Shown piece after piece: positions 1 through 8,937 of a stretch of 64,000 nucleotides of DNA. Below the pieces are notes generated by a model. It did not search any database. It was not told the DNA's origin and was given only the letters and a program-made list of their open reading frames with translations. The stretch comes from Clostridia bacterium (GTDB lineage: Bacteria > Bacillota > Peptococcia > DRI-13 > UBA5745), in NCBI GenBank assembly GCA_018436095.1, contig JAHDMJ010000032.1, forward strand, positions 1-64,000. Reading direction: 5' to 3'. The stretch's first letter is position 1; each line of letters opens with the position of its first letter. The position numbers and the translations under genes are program-made.

Positions 1-876
1 AAACAGGCTGCGGTCTGACAATAACTCATTTGCCCTTCCAAGTGTGGTTCCTCTTCCGCTGTCGGCAGCTTCAAGGTTATAGGCATTCACCGTACCCGCA
101 TAGGTAAAGGGCACCCATTTCAGGCTGCTGTCCGGCAGGGCAGTGTTCTTCGTACCCGGAATGGTTTCTCCCGACAGGTCAAAGTAATAGGTGCCGCCGG
201 GGGTAAGGGTAAATTGCTCTGTTGGGGCACCAAGCATCCCTCTTGCAATCAGGGCATTTGGCAGTACGCTGTCGGCCCCCACCGCCACTGTGATGACAGG
301 CAACTCAACCCCATCCGCCGCAGTATAACCACTTGGGAGTATCGGGGTAAAGGTATAGGTGTCCGCCGTATCAGCGTCATAGTCCGGCGAGGAACCCCAT
401 GTGACAGGCAGGGGGACGGTAATTTCCGTCACGCTGTCCACAGTTTTCTCCGTGGGTTCGGCTTCAAAGTAACCCCCATCTTCTTGTGCATCGGAGGGGG
501 AGGCAATTTGCGCCCCTGCTCCAGCTTCGGTATCACCTATTTCATCCATACCAATCGCTGACCCGCTTACCGTATCGGCGCTGACCGGTTTCGTATCAGC
601 TTCTCCGGAATCCAGTACCGGTTCTTCCGTAGAAGCCGCAAGCCGTATGGTCACTGTCAGGGAATCCGGCAGCTCCAAATCCGCCTCAGATGTGCCAAGG
701 GCAACGCTCTGCTCCGCAATCTCTGATTTCAGTGCTTCAAAGGCAATAATCTCGCCGCTTGAACCATCAGAAAGCATACCTGTATCCGCCGATGCTGGCA
801 CAGGTGTCATTCCCACAACCATGATTGCAGACAGCAGCATGGCTGTGATTTTGTGAAACGCTTTTCTTCTGCTCAT
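1..876 (-). CDS. Secreted surface protein, N-terminal part (runs off window)
   Basis: Open frame of 292 codons that continues beyond the left edge of the window. The start ATG at 874-876 follows GGAGGAAATGGT. The N terminus (MSRRKAFHKITAMLLSAIMV) is a typical signal peptide: basic head, hydrophobic core, then a small-residue site near PASA. The rest is a Thr/Ser/Glu/Asp-rich extracellular sequence containing a segment like those next to Ig-like or leucine-rich domains of large Clostridia surface proteins (TVPLPVTWGSSPDYDADTA). The gene is divergent from a TetR regulator, as the SLH surface protein at 11816 is from a paralogous TetR. The function of the mature protein is not recognisable; any cell-wall anchor would lie outside the window. 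Confidence 0.75.
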   Translation of the reverse strand, partial: MSRRKAFHKITAMLLSAIMVVGMTPVPASADTGMLSDGSSGEIIAFEALKSEIAEQSVALGTSEADLELPDSLTVTIRLAASTEEPVLDSGEADTKPVSADTVSGSAIGMDEIGDTEAGAGAQIASPSDAQEDGGYFEAEPTEKTVDSVTEITVPLPVTWGSSPDYDADTADTYTFTPILPSGYTAADGVELPVITVAVGADSVLPNALIARGMLGAPTEQFTLTPGGTYYFDLSGETIPGTKNTALPDSSLKWVPFTYAGTVNAYNLEAADSGRGTTLGRANELLSDRSLF

Positions 877-1022
877 ACCATTTCCTCCATTTCGTACTAT
901 AAAAACTCCTATTGAATATACAACTGATCCCGCACACTTCGCCAAGCAAATTCCAAGAACTGTGACCATTTTGGCTCAACTGCTTGAATTTGAGATTATT
1001 AGATGATATACTAAAAGTGGAA

Positions 1023-1047
1023 TAACCCAGATTAGTGAACTAGGTTA
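1023..1047. promoter_or_regulatory. Putative TetR operator (TAACC...GGTTA)
   Basis: A 25-bp partly palindromic sequence between the divergent surface-protein and TetR genes: TAACCCAG, a centre containing TTAGTGAA, then CTAGGTTA. A sequence with the same length, ends and TTAGTGAA centre lies at 11679-11703 between the second TetR/surface-protein pair. Conservation of spacing at two loci next to paralogous regulators is the reason for the call; binding is inferred. Confidence 0.55.
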
Positions 1048-1103
1048 CTTACTTAGATTATTATACCTTTCTTTTTAAGAAAATTCAATAGAGGAGAGGA
1101 AAC

Positions 1104-1727
1104 ATGAGAGAGAAAAAGCCTGATAAAAGAAAAGTACAAGGAGCGGAAACGAGAAAGAAGCTGTACGAGATTGCGAAAAAGCTGTTTTCAGAGCGCAACT
1201 TCTCTGACGTAAATGTAGAGGACATCACGGATGAAGCCGGTATCACCAAGGGGGCCTTTTATGTGCACTTCGAGTCTAAGGATGCGCTGATTGCCATTTT
1301 AATTGCAGACTACGTAGCCAGCGCCGATACGAATTACAAAACCTTTGTGGAAGCACTGCCCAATGAGATGCCAGCCACAGAGGTAATTCTTGCGCTGACC
1401 CAAAAGATAGCCGATGAACTTGTAGATACCGTCGGCTGCGAGAATATGAAAAAGATCTATCAGATGCTGCTGACGGGAACCGTGGACACCGAAGCGGTCA
1501 AGGGCTATGGCAGAGAGCTTTACTTGCTGTTTTACAGCATATTGGACAAGGGCATCCGGCGCGGTGAGATCACATCTTCATTGCCGTTGGAGTCTCTTTC
1601 CCGACATTTTGTGATGGCGATAAGGGGCGTTAGTTATGAATGGTGCATCCGATCTCCGGATTTTGACCTCAAGGTGCAGGCCGTGGAGCATTGCCGGTTG
1701 CTGGTTGAGGGAGTGAAAGCAAAGTAG
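1104..1727 (+). CDS. TetR/AcrR family transcriptional regulator
   Basis: 207 aa. The N-terminal helix-turn-helix is clear (about residues 15-60; VEDITDEAGITKGAFYVHFE is the TetR signature), followed by an all-helical ligand-binding/dimer domain. The start is preceded by GAGGAGAGGAAAC. It is a close paralogue of the regulator at 10989-11621, with long identical runs such as GAFYVHFESKDALIA, GTVDTEAVKGYGRE and AIRGVSYEWCIR. Each paralogue is divergent from a large secreted protein and each shares the TAACC/GGTTA element. Likely a repressor of the adjacent surface-protein gene and of itself; the inducer is unknown. Confidence 0.92.
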   Translation: MREKKPDKRKVQGAETRKKLYEIAKKLFSERNFSDVNVEDITDEAGITKGAFYVHFESKDALIAILIADYVASADTNYKTFVEALPNEMPATEVILALTQKIADELVDTVGCENMKKIYQMLLTGTVDTEAVKGYGRELYLLFYSILDKGIRRGEITSSLPLESLSRHFVMAIRGVSYEWCIRSPDFDLKVQAVEHCRLLVEGVKAK

Positions 1728-1825
1728 ACATATTGTCCGCCTCTGACATTCACGCCCCACCGGACCTGTTACCATAAATACACGGCAAAAAAGGCCGTAC
1801 CAAAAGAAGAATAACGAATAGAAGC

Positions 1826-1876
1826 AAAGCCTGACAAATCCGACGCCAGCCGTGTCGGTTCTGTCAGGCTTTTTAT
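1826..1876 (+). terminator. Rho-independent terminator
   Basis: AAGCCTGACA pairs with TGTCAGGCTT, with an inner GAC/GTC extension, followed by TTTTTATTTTT. It is about 100 bases after the TetR stop codon. Confidence 0.8.
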
Positions 1877-1900
1877 TTTTATCCGGAAGGAGGTGCAAGC

Positions 1901-2068
1901 ATGGTTTTCAGTTTTTGGAGCGCAGCGACACCCTGCCGCTTGCGGCAGGGGAAAACACCGGATAAAAACGCAGTTTTTAGGCCGGAGTGCAGGAATAGGC
2001 GAGTAGCAGACTCGCCGGAAAACGGCTTGCAGGCAAAGCCTGCAACGGAAATTCGAGGGGTATCGTAG
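1901..2068 (+). CDS. Small ORF of probable mobile-element origin (55 aa)
   Basis: ATG at 1901 follows an excellent ribosome binding site (GGAAGGAGGTGCAAGC); the frame closes with TAG at 2066. The predicted peptide starts MVFSFWSAATPCRLRQGKTP and is Arg/Pro/Ala-rich. The DNA has several short inverted repeats (for example CCCTGCCGC/GCGGCAGGG), which makes me unsure the peptide is the functional product. Its position directly before the broken DNA-binding gene at 2114 suggests both are debris of an integrative conjugative element. Function unknown. Confidence 0.4.
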   Translation: MVFSFWSAATPCRLRQGKTPDKNAVFRPECRNRRVADSPENGLQAKPATEIRGVS

Positions 2069-2113
2069 AACCCCTTTGGACTGTCGATTTAACAACCGGA
2101 AAAGAGGTGTAAA

Positions 2114-2400
2114 ATGAAACCCTATACCACCGTTCAACTCAATGTGAAAGTAACCGATACCACCGCTGATTCCATCAAGTGGCTGGCCGCTTTCAACCAG
2201 ATCACTGTGGCTGAGTAGCTCCGCCGCTTCATCGAAGAGGGGCTGTCGGTGAGCAGCAACGCCCAGCACATCGACCTGATTGCCAGCATCATCCGGCAGG
2301 AGTTGACGGCCATTTATCACCCTGCTGACATTCAGCGTCTGGTAGCCGGGCAGCTTGAGGAAACGCAGGGGACATTTATGGCGGCCTTTTTTGTATTGCG
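2114..2400 (+). pseudogene. Ribbon-helix-helix-like mobilisation/plasmid protein, broken
   Basis: Starting at ATG 2114 (preceded by AAAGAGGTGTAAA) the frame reads MKPYTTVQLNVKVTDTTADS and continues to an in-frame TAG at 2216-2218. The same frame then resumes as LRRFIEEGLSVSSNAQHIDL and remains protein-like for about another 55 codons. The short strand-helix-helix pattern resembles small relaxosome or copy-control proteins of conjugative elements. The 3' part is then replaced by MITE-like sequence (2432-2490). The nonsense codon and truncation indicate a decayed gene; family assignment is tentative. Confidence 0.55.
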
Positions 2401-2431
2401 GGATTTGCCACTGCTAACTGCTCAAAATCGA

Positions 2432-2490
2432 CCACCAAAAACCTCAAATTTTGTACACCCGGCTGAGACTTGGGCGGCTTTTTCAGTGCC
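2432..2490 (+). repeat. Solo MITE arm (half copy of the element at 24505)
   Basis: About 60 bases matching one terminal arm of the element at 24505-24736, including the core TTTTGTACACCCGGCTGAGA and the end CTTTTTCAGTGCC. Only one arm is present; it interrupts the decayed gene starting at 2114. Confidence 0.65.
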
Positions 2491-2520
2491 CTCGGTTTAT
2501 AAGGGTGGCAGAAGGAGATA

Positions 2521-3447
2521 TTAAAACTTATATTTGTTCCGCAGATATTGGCTATCTAAAGCCGAAAGGCGGGTGGCGCCGGTCTGCATGCTTAATACGG
2601 CTATTCCCGCCACGTAAGGCAAAAGCTGCAGCATTTCCGGCGGTATACCAATGACTCCGTTGATCTGTAATTGCAATTGGACGGCGTCAAAAAAGCCCAG
2701 CAATAAAGCGGTGCCCAAAATTCCCTTAGGCTCCCATTTGCCCATTTTTACCGCAATTACCGCCAGCATGCCTTTGCCGGCAATCATGCCCTCAAAAAAC
2801 CGGTCCAACTGCCCTAAAGACATATAGGCCCCGGCAATACCGCAAAGCAGGCCGCAGATCAACACGCCGCTGTAGCGCATTTTCCAGACGTCGATACCGG
2901 CCGTCTCTACAGTACGGGGGTCATCCCCCACCATCTGTACCCTGAGGCCGTATGGGGTCCGGAAAATTACGAAATAGGAGATCACTGCAATCAGTCCCCC
3001 CAGATAAACCAGGGGCGAAAGAGCGCCTAAATACTTGCCCAACACCGGCAGGCCCTGCAGAATTTTTGTGGTCTGCAAAGCCGCCACATTAGGAGTAAAG
3101 GTGGAGCCGAAAATGGAAAGGCACAGAAATTTGGTCACACCGTTAAACAGCATAGTAATACCCAGGCCGCTGATGGCGTGGAGGCCGCCGAATTCCACAC
3201 AGATTAAGGCATGAATAGCCCCTGCCACCAAGCCGCCAACCATACCGCAGAGCACGCCGATCCAGGGATTGCCGGTGTAATATGAGCCCAGCACCGCAGC
3301 AAAAGCACCGCTGACCATCATACCCTCAGCGCCCAGGTTCAGGATTCCTACCCTTTCACAATACATATTGCCCAGGCCGGCGATAAACATGGGGGTACTC
3401 AGCCTGATTACCGACAGCAACAATACCACAAAAAATCCTAAGGTCAT
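2521..3447 (-). CDS. BMP-family nucleoside ABC transporter, permease 2
   Basis: 308 aa integral membrane permease of the branched-chain-amino-acid/ribose permease superfamily (BPD_transp_2), the NupC/YufQ-like subunit of basic-membrane-protein-type nucleoside transporters. Diagnostic stretches are NLGAEGMMVSGA, GLHAISGLGITMLFNG and ETAGIDVWKMRYSGVLICG. About 8-9 hydrophobic segments. Its start overlaps the stop of permease 1 by ATGA (3444-3447), so translation is probably coupled. Last gene of the operon. Substrate (purine or pyrimidine nucleosides) is inferred from family only. Confidence 0.9.
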   Translation of the reverse strand: MTLGFFVVLLLSVIRLSTPMFIAGLGNMYCERVGILNLGAEGMMVSGAFAAVLGSYYTGNPWIGVLCGMVGGLVAGAIHALICVEFGGLHAISGLGITMLFNGVTKFLCLSIFGSTFTPNVAALQTTKILQGLPVLGKYLGALSPLVYLGGLIAVISYFVIFRTPYGLRVQMVGDDPRTVETAGIDVWKMRYSGVLICGLLCGIAGAYMSLGQLDRFFEGMIAGKGMLAVIAVKMGKWEPKGILGTALLLGFFDAVQLQLQINGVIGIPPEMLQLLPYVAGIAVLSMQTGATRLSALDSQYLRNKYKF

Positions 3448-4517
3448 TTGGCTGCCTCCTTCCCCTTTTTATCTGCCCGGCGCCGGTTCAATAAATATTT
3501 AACGAAATAATTGGCGGCAATGCAGAGGATCAGAGAGCCTTGAATGACAGAGATGATTTCGTCGGAAATGCCCACCTTGGCCTGCATGGTTAAAGAGCCG
3601 GTTCTTAAAGCCCCAAAGAGCAGGCTGCCCAATATACTGATCAAGGGGCTGCCGCCCGAAAGCAGGGCGATAGGTATGCCGTCATAGCCGTAGCCGGGAG
3701 AGAAATCGATATACAGCCGGTGATGATTGCCCAAAATCTCCAGGCCGCCGCCAACGCCGGCTAAAGCGCCGCTAAGCAGCAGGCCCAGCAGCATATACCT
3801 ATTGATGTCGATACCGGCATAACGGGCTGCTTCCGGGCTTAAGCCCACGGCCCGCATTTCATAGCCTGCTGTAGAACGGCGAAAAAACAGTTCCAATATA
3901 ATCGCTACGGCCAGCACAATTAAAATAGCAATGGTTAGCCGGTAAGGAGGCCCAATCAGGTAAGGCAGCCGGGCGCTTTCCATGATTCTATCCGTGGAAG
4001 GCACCAGGGCATTATCGGAGGCAAAGGCATCGAGAACAAAAAACTGCAGCAGGAACCTGGCAATATTGTTCATCAGCAGCAAGACTACCAGAAGGTTAAT
4101 GCCCCGTTTCACCCGCAGAAGAGCGGGGATTAGAGCAAAAGCCATACCGCCCAGAGCCGCCGCCAATATCGCCGCCGGAATATGAATGGCTGCCGGCAGG
4201 CCTTTCAGGAAGATACCGGCCATAGTGGCGCCAAAAGCTCCCATGGCTAATTGCCCTTCCGCTCCGATATTAAAAACATTGGCTTTAGTGGACACAATTA
4301 CCGCAAAGGAGGCAAAGGCAATGGGCACCGATTTTTTGATGGTATTGACGATACCGCTTGTGGAACCGAAGGCCCCGGCAAACAAAGCGCTGTAGGCTTC
4401 CAGAGGACTTTTGCCCATAAAGCTGATCCAGACGGCGCTGAATAAAAAGGCAATGAAAATCAAAATCAAAGGCACCAGGGCATCTTTAAGCCGCAGTTTG
4501 AAGGAGTTCAGATTCAT
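3444..4517 (-). CDS. BMP-family nucleoside ABC transporter, permease 1
   Basis: 357 aa, multi-spanning, NupB/YufP-like subunit. Family hallmarks include NVFNIGAEGQLAMGAFGATM, RVKRGINLLVVLLLMNNIA and AVGLSPEAARYAGID. It overlaps the ATPase gene upstream by ATGA (4514-4517) and permease 2 downstream. It pairs with permease 2 to form the membrane channel driven by the duplicated-domain ATPase. A homologous but clearly different set lies at 60182-63834. Confidence 0.9.
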   Translation of the reverse strand: MNLNSFKLRLKDALVPLILIFIAFLFSAVWISFMGKSPLEAYSALFAGAFGSTSGIVNTIKKSVPIAFASFAVIVSTKANVFNIGAEGQLAMGAFGATMAGIFLKGLPAAIHIPAAILAAALGGMAFALIPALLRVKRGINLLVVLLLMNNIARFLLQFFVLDAFASDNALVPSTDRIMESARLPYLIGPPYRLTIAILIVLAVAIILELFFRRSTAGYEMRAVGLSPEAARYAGIDINRYMLLGLLLSGALAGVGGGLEILGNHHRLYIDFSPGYGYDGIPIALLSGGSPLISILGSLLFGALRTGSLTMQAKVGISDEIISVIQGSLILCIAANYFVKYLLNRRRADKKGKEAAK

Positions 4518-6088
4518 GAAACCGGCTCCTCCTTTCTGCTTTCAGCTTGCTTGCCGCCTTTGGCCGCCTCTCCCTGCTTAGGCAAAGAACTGCCCACCAT
4601 CATCATACCGATTTGCTCCCTGGTAGCTGAGGCGCTGTCCAAAATCCCCATTAAGCGGCCGTCAAAGAAAACGGCAATTCTATCGGATAGCATCATCAAC
4701 TCGTCCAGCTCCAAAGAAACTAAGAGCACACTGCCCCCTTTATTTCTATGGTCAATCAAGATATTATGAATCGCTTCGATGGCTCCCACATCCACCCCTC
4801 TGGTAGGTTGATCCGCCACAATCAACTGAGGACGGCTGCCCATTTCTCTGGCCACAACCACCTTTTGCTGATTGCCGCCGGAGAGCATGGACACCCGGAC
4901 ACTTTCACCGGGGGTGCGGATGTCGTATTCCTTGATCCTTTTTTGGGCGCCGCTGATCACAGCCTTACTGTTAACCCCTATCTTATATTGGCAGTATTCG
5001 GGCCGCCGCTGAAAGCCCAAAACAAGATTTTCCGCTATACTGAAATCCATGACCAAGCCGTGCTTCTGGCGGTCTTGAGCAATAAAACCGATGCCCCCCT
5101 TCTTGCGCTGGGCCACGGTCTTGCCGGTGATATCCCGGTCCTGAAATTTAATGGAGCCTGCCGACGGCGTCAATACCCCCGCCACAATTTCCGCCAGTTG
5201 ACTCTGACCGCTGCCGTCAATGCCGGCAAGACCCAATACTTCACCCTTATGCAAAACCAGGGATATCCCTTTTAATACCTTCCGGCCCTCGGCAACGTAG
5301 CCGATATCCGTCAGGCGCAAGGCTTCTTCCTTGCCGGGGGCGCTTTCCTTGCGGCCGCCTAATTGCACATCCCGGCCCACCATCAGCCTGGTCAGCTCTG
5401 GTATATCCGTGGCTTCCTTGCGCAGGGTAGCGATATGCTTACCCCCCCGCAACACAGAAATATCATCGCTGAAGTCCATCACCTCTTCCAGCTTGTGAGT
5501 GATGATGATGATTGTTTTGCCCCCTTCTTTTAATTGACGGAGGATCTCGCCCAGGTCATCGATCTCCTGGGGCGTCAGTACGGCGGTGGGCTCGTCCAGA
5601 ATAATGATCTCGGCGCCCCGGTAAAGGGTCTTGACGATCTCCACCCGCTGCTGCATGCCTAAAGAAATATCCGCTACTTTTTTACCAGGGTCCACTTGAA
5701 TATTGTGCCGGCTGCAAACCTCAGCCACCTTGGCGATGGCCCCTTTGCGGTCATAAAGCAAGCCCTTTCTCGGTTCCTTGCCCAAAACCACATTATCGGC
5801 CACCGTCAGTCTGGGCACCAGCATAAAATGCTGGTGAACCATGCCGATACCGCAGGCTATGGCATCGGTGGCGCTGCCGAAAACCTGCTTTTGACCGTTG
5901 ATCAGAATCTCCCCTTGATCCGGCTTATGCAGGCCGTAAAGAATGTTCATCAACGTAGATTTGCCGGCGCCATTCTCGCCAATAATGGCATGAACGGTCC
6001 CGGCTTTAATGGCAATATCGATATGGTCGTTGGCCAGCACGGCGGGAAACCTTTTGGTTATGCCCCGCATCTCAACTGCGTAAACCAC
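4514..6088 (-). CDS. BMP-family nucleoside ABC transporter, ATP-binding protein
   Basis: 524 aa with two fused ABC cassettes, as usual for sugar/nucleoside importers of this class. Cassette 1 has Walker A GENGAGKST (about residue 38), a signature region SLGMQQRVEI and Walker B IIILDEPTAVL. Cassette 2 has the degenerate Walker A GIDGSGQSQ and signature LSGGNQQK with Walker B LIVADQPTRGVD. The C-terminal tail is charged. It is in operon order after the binding protein (6166) with a gap of 77 bases and overlaps the next permease. Energises import of nucleosides at the inner face of the membrane. Confidence 0.93.
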   Translation of the reverse strand: MVYAVEMRGITKRFPAVLANDHIDIAIKAGTVHAIIGENGAGKSTLMNILYGLHKPDQGEILINGQKQVFGSATDAIACGIGMVHQHFMLVPRLTVADNVVLGKEPRKGLLYDRKGAIAKVAEVCSRHNIQVDPGKKVADISLGMQQRVEIVKTLYRGAEIIILDEPTAVLTPQEIDDLGEILRQLKEGGKTIIIITHKLEEVMDFSDDISVLRGGKHIATLRKEATDIPELTRLMVGRDVQLGGRKESAPGKEEALRLTDIGYVAEGRKVLKGISLVLHKGEVLGLAGIDGSGQSQLAEIVAGVLTPSAGSIKFQDRDITGKTVAQRKKGGIGFIAQDRQKHGLVMDFSIAENLVLGFQRRPEYCQYKIGVNSKAVISGAQKRIKEYDIRTPGESVRVSMLSGGNQQKVVVAREMGSRPQLIVADQPTRGVDVGAIEAIHNILIDHRNKGGSVLLVSLELDELMMLSDRIAVFFDGRLMGILDSASATREQIGMMMVGSSLPKQGEAAKGGKQAESRKEEPVS

Positions 6089-6165
6089 TTGTTTTCCTCC
6101 GTTTTTATCGCTAGTACACTAGGAAAGATGAGCCGGGCAAAACGCCGCCCGGCTCTGTCTCATCT

Positions 6166-7230
6166 TTATTTTGCAATATAAGCATTATAGGCGGCTTCAT
6201 CGGTGGGAGGCACAATCTCACCGGAAACGATCTTCGCCTCAATCTCCGCCATCTTATCCTTGATCTCCTGAGGAATCTGATCGCCGATCAGGGGAGAGAT
6301 CCGGATGCCGGTAGCGCCGTCTTTCAGGCCGGCCTTAATAATACCGGCAGGCATTTCGCCGGCAATAAATTGCTTGCAAACTTCATTGAAGTATTCATCG
6401 GTTTTGATGATGTGGGAGGCCAGAATGCGCTCCGGGGAAAGGTTGAACTGGCCGGTAGCCGCACCCATGGCAAAATTGCCCTCGGGCAAGGATTCTACCG
6501 CCTGATAGACGCCGTTGGCAGCGCCGCCGGCAAAAGCCTGAACGATGACCATACCCTCGCCGTACATCTGCAGAGCTAATTCCTTAGCTTTGGCAATATC
6601 CTGGAAGTCCCCTACGTAAGATTCCACTGCCTCGCCGCCGGCATAATGGGCGCCGGCCTGGAAGCTGTAACGGCACATTTCCAGATCGTTAATACGCATG
6701 CCGCCGATCCAGCCTACTTTGTTGACGCCGGCCAGGTGCTCGCTCATCATTACCGCAAAAGCGCCGCCGATAAAGCCGGCCTGAGGCTCTTCAAACTGGA
6801 TGGAGGTACAGTTATCATAGCCGTCTACCGTACCTTTATTCAGGATGTAATGAGTATCGGGGAAGTCTTCCAAAACCTCGGGCATTAACTCGCTGACGGT
6901 GCCGCCCATAATTACCATATCATAGCCTTGTTCGCCAAAGTTTCTGGCATGGATGGCATGATCGCTGAGCTCAGATACTTCTACCTTCGTCACCGGGATA
7001 CCTGTATCGGCAGTAAAAGCGTCAACGGCAGCTTTCAGAGCGTCATTAAGGCCATTATCGCCAAATTTGCCGGCGGCTACCAGACCGATCTTCCACTCCT
7101 TATCACCGGCAGCAGGCTCAGTGGCGCTGCCCGCAGGTTCAGTGACTCCCGGTTCTGCCGGTTTAGAACCGCAGGCTCCAAGGGTAAATACCAGCAAAAC
7201 CATTAAAAGAACCGAAAGCATTTTCTTCAT
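6166..7230 (-). CDS. BMP-family substrate-binding lipoprotein
   Basis: 354 aa from ATG at 7228-7230, chosen because AAGGAGTG lies about 10 bases upstream and MKKMLSVLLMVLLVFTLGAC is a complete lipoprotein signal with lipobox LGAC; a TTG 21 bases further upstream would overlap the ribosome binding site. Mature part is a periplasmic-binding-protein fold of the basic membrane protein/PnrA family (KIGLVAAGKFGDNGLND near the start). Delivers nucleosides to the permeases encoded downstream. It begins 45 bases after the MBL-HD gene, so it probably belongs to the same transcript. Confidence 0.92.
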   Translation of the reverse strand: MKKMLSVLLMVLLVFTLGACGSKPAEPGVTEPAGSATEPAAGDKEWKIGLVAAGKFGDNGLNDALKAAVDAFTADTGIPVTKVEVSELSDHAIHARNFGEQGYDMVIMGGTVSELMPEVLEDFPDTHYILNKGTVDGYDNCTSIQFEEPQAGFIGGAFAVMMSEHLAGVNKVGWIGGMRINDLEMCRYSFQAGAHYAGGEAVESYVGDFQDIAKAKELALQMYGEGMVIVQAFAGGAANGVYQAVESLPEGNFAMGAATGQFNLSPERILASHIIKTDEYFNEVCKQFIAGEMPAGIIKAGLKDGATGIRISPLIGDQIPQEIKDKMAEIEAKIVSGEIVPPTDEAAYNAYIAK

Positions 7231-7275
7231 GTTTGTATTACACTCCTTCAATACGTTTTGTTCACTGTATTACCT

Positions 7276-8775
7276 TTATATGTACTGCTCAAGAAGGCTG
7301 TCGTGAAGCCCTCCTTCAACTGCGCACTCGCCGTAAAGCGATTGCAGGTAGTTGATCATAAAACGGTGCCTCTCTTCGGCAATAGCTTTGGCCGCAGGCG
7401 TATTCATCAGCTCTTTAAGGTGAAGGAGCTTCTCATAAAAATGATTTACCGTACTGGACTTGACGGTTCTATCTTTGTATTCGGCTTTACCCATCATGGT
7501 TCGGGGGGGCAAATCCGGATCAAAAAGCAGATTGCCCAGAGAGGAGCCGGTAGCGAAAGCCCGGGCTACCCCGATAGCCCCTATGGCATCCAAACGGTCG
7601 GCATCCTGCACGATCTCGCCCTCCGCCGTCTTCATGGGGCTGGGGCTGGCCGTACCTTTAAACGAAAGATCCAAAATAATCTCTTTAACATGTTCAATGC
7701 CTTGATCCTCAAGACCCAGCGTTTTAAGCCAGGCTGCGGCTGCCCGGGGGCCTGCCGTCTCATCGCCGCCGGCAAATTTCCAGTCTTCAATATCGTGAAG
7801 CAAAGCCGCTAACGCCACAATACGCATATCTACCGGTTTCTCGCTGGCCCGGCCCAGCCTGAGGGCCATCTGGTAAACCCGCTGAGTATGATGAAAATCA
7901 TGGCCCGTCGTCTCAGCACTTTGCAGTTTTTTCATATGGGCAATGGTTTTTTGAACCAGCTTGTCGGTTTCGGGATCATACTGGGCGCCGGCTTGCGCCC
8001 CTGCCTGACCGTCGGCGCCATTTTCTGCGGCTTCCTTCGCTCCTTCTTCGAGGGCAAAATCCATCCGCTGATGCTGCCGCAAAAATCGCAGTCCCTCCTG
8101 CCGGAAGGGCGGCGCCAAAAGGCCGTGATGCATTAAATAGAGGCAATCCTTGATATGCTGGGGATAGCCTTTAATCTTCTCGAAGCCGGCGTGAACGGCA
8201 GAACCATTTAAAGTGCAATCATGGAAAATGATCCGCACTCCCTGGGCATAAAGGCTTTCCAAAAGCGCTAAATCCGCCACCATATCGGAGGTATAAAAGA
8301 GCTTTTCGGCAATGACCAGGCCGCAACTAAACTTACCGGGCACATGATTGGTTTTGACCCAACGGGCGGTAATGCCGCCGCAGAGGTCAAAAACCTGGTT
8401 TTCTTCCGGCGCAACAACATGAAAAAAATCCTCCGGGCAGCTTGTCCCCGGCTGGTCCGAGGTTAAACCCGCAGAAAGATAATTGTCCCACAGCGGCTGG
8501 CGCAGGGGAGCAGGCACAATCAGCTCTATGGGCTGATTGGTGAAATATTTCGTATAAAGGGCTAATGGCTCCAGTCCGCCGGCATGATCAAAGTGAATAT
8601 GGCTGAGAAAAACCCGCCGGATATCGTTTACCGACAGCCCCAGAGAGCTTAAACTTTCCCAGGCCGTGATGCCGCAGTCAATCAGAGCTTTTTCCCCGCC
8701 GGCCTCCAGCAGGGCGTTATTATTATATACACCAGGCGAAAAGCCGTTTCCTACACCTAACATAGTGATATGCAT
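7276..8775 (-). CDS. Metallo-beta-lactamase-fold / HD-domain fusion hydrolase
   Basis: 499 aa from ATG 8773-8775 (preceded by AGGGAGGGATAGTC). N-terminal half is a metallo-beta-lactamase fold with the metal motif SHIHFDHAGG (His59, His61, Asp63, His64), closest in style to RNase Z/phosphodiesterase-type members. After a Gly/Ala/Gln-rich linker (about residues 242-270) comes an HD-superfamily phosphohydrolase domain (HDFHHTQRVYQMA ... ALLHDIEDWKF) like the YedJ/PGPase-type stand-alone HD proteins. Two metal hydrolases on one chain suggest sequential hydrolysis of a phosphoester, but the substrate is unknown. Head gene of the nucleoside transporter operon, with a GGACATATGTCC palindrome 53 bases upstream. 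Confidence 0.88.
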   Translation of the reverse strand: MHITMLGVGNGFSPGVYNNNALLEAGGEKALIDCGITAWESLSSLGLSVNDIRRVFLSHIHFDHAGGLEPLALYTKYFTNQPIELIVPAPLRQPLWDNYLSAGLTSDQPGTSCPEDFFHVVAPEENQVFDLCGGITARWVKTNHVPGKFSCGLVIAEKLFYTSDMVADLALLESLYAQGVRIIFHDCTLNGSAVHAGFEKIKGYPQHIKDCLYLMHHGLLAPPFRQEGLRFLRQHQRMDFALEEGAKEAAENGADGQAGAQAGAQYDPETDKLVQKTIAHMKKLQSAETTGHDFHHTQRVYQMALRLGRASEKPVDMRIVALAALLHDIEDWKFAGGDETAGPRAAAAWLKTLGLEDQGIEHVKEIILDLSFKGTASPSPMKTAEGEIVQDADRLDAIGAIGVARAFATGSSLGNLLFDPDLPPRTMMGKAEYKDRTVKSSTVNHFYEKLLHLKELMNTPAAKAIAEERHRFMINYLQSLYGECAVEGGLHDSLLEQYI

Positions 8776-8827
8776 GACTATCCCTCCCTGCAAGCGTATA
8801 GTATCCTATAGGCGGCCCCAGGTGATA

Positions 8828-8839
8828 GGACATATGTCC
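8828..8839. promoter_or_regulatory. Palindromic operator GGACATATGTCC (copy 1)
   Basis: Perfect 12-bp palindrome between the Crp/Fnr-type regulator gene and the MBL-HD gene. An identical copy lies at 9642-9653. Twofold symmetry and location fit a dimeric Crp-family site; binding by the neighbouring regulator is inferred. Confidence 0.6.
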
Positions 8840-8937
8840 CGTTTTAGGTAAAAATCGAGTAAAAGCGGCAGAACAAGAGCATGTTCATCTATAGCTGACA
8901 TGGCCTTTTCTTCAGCCTGCTTCCCCGCAACATTGCT

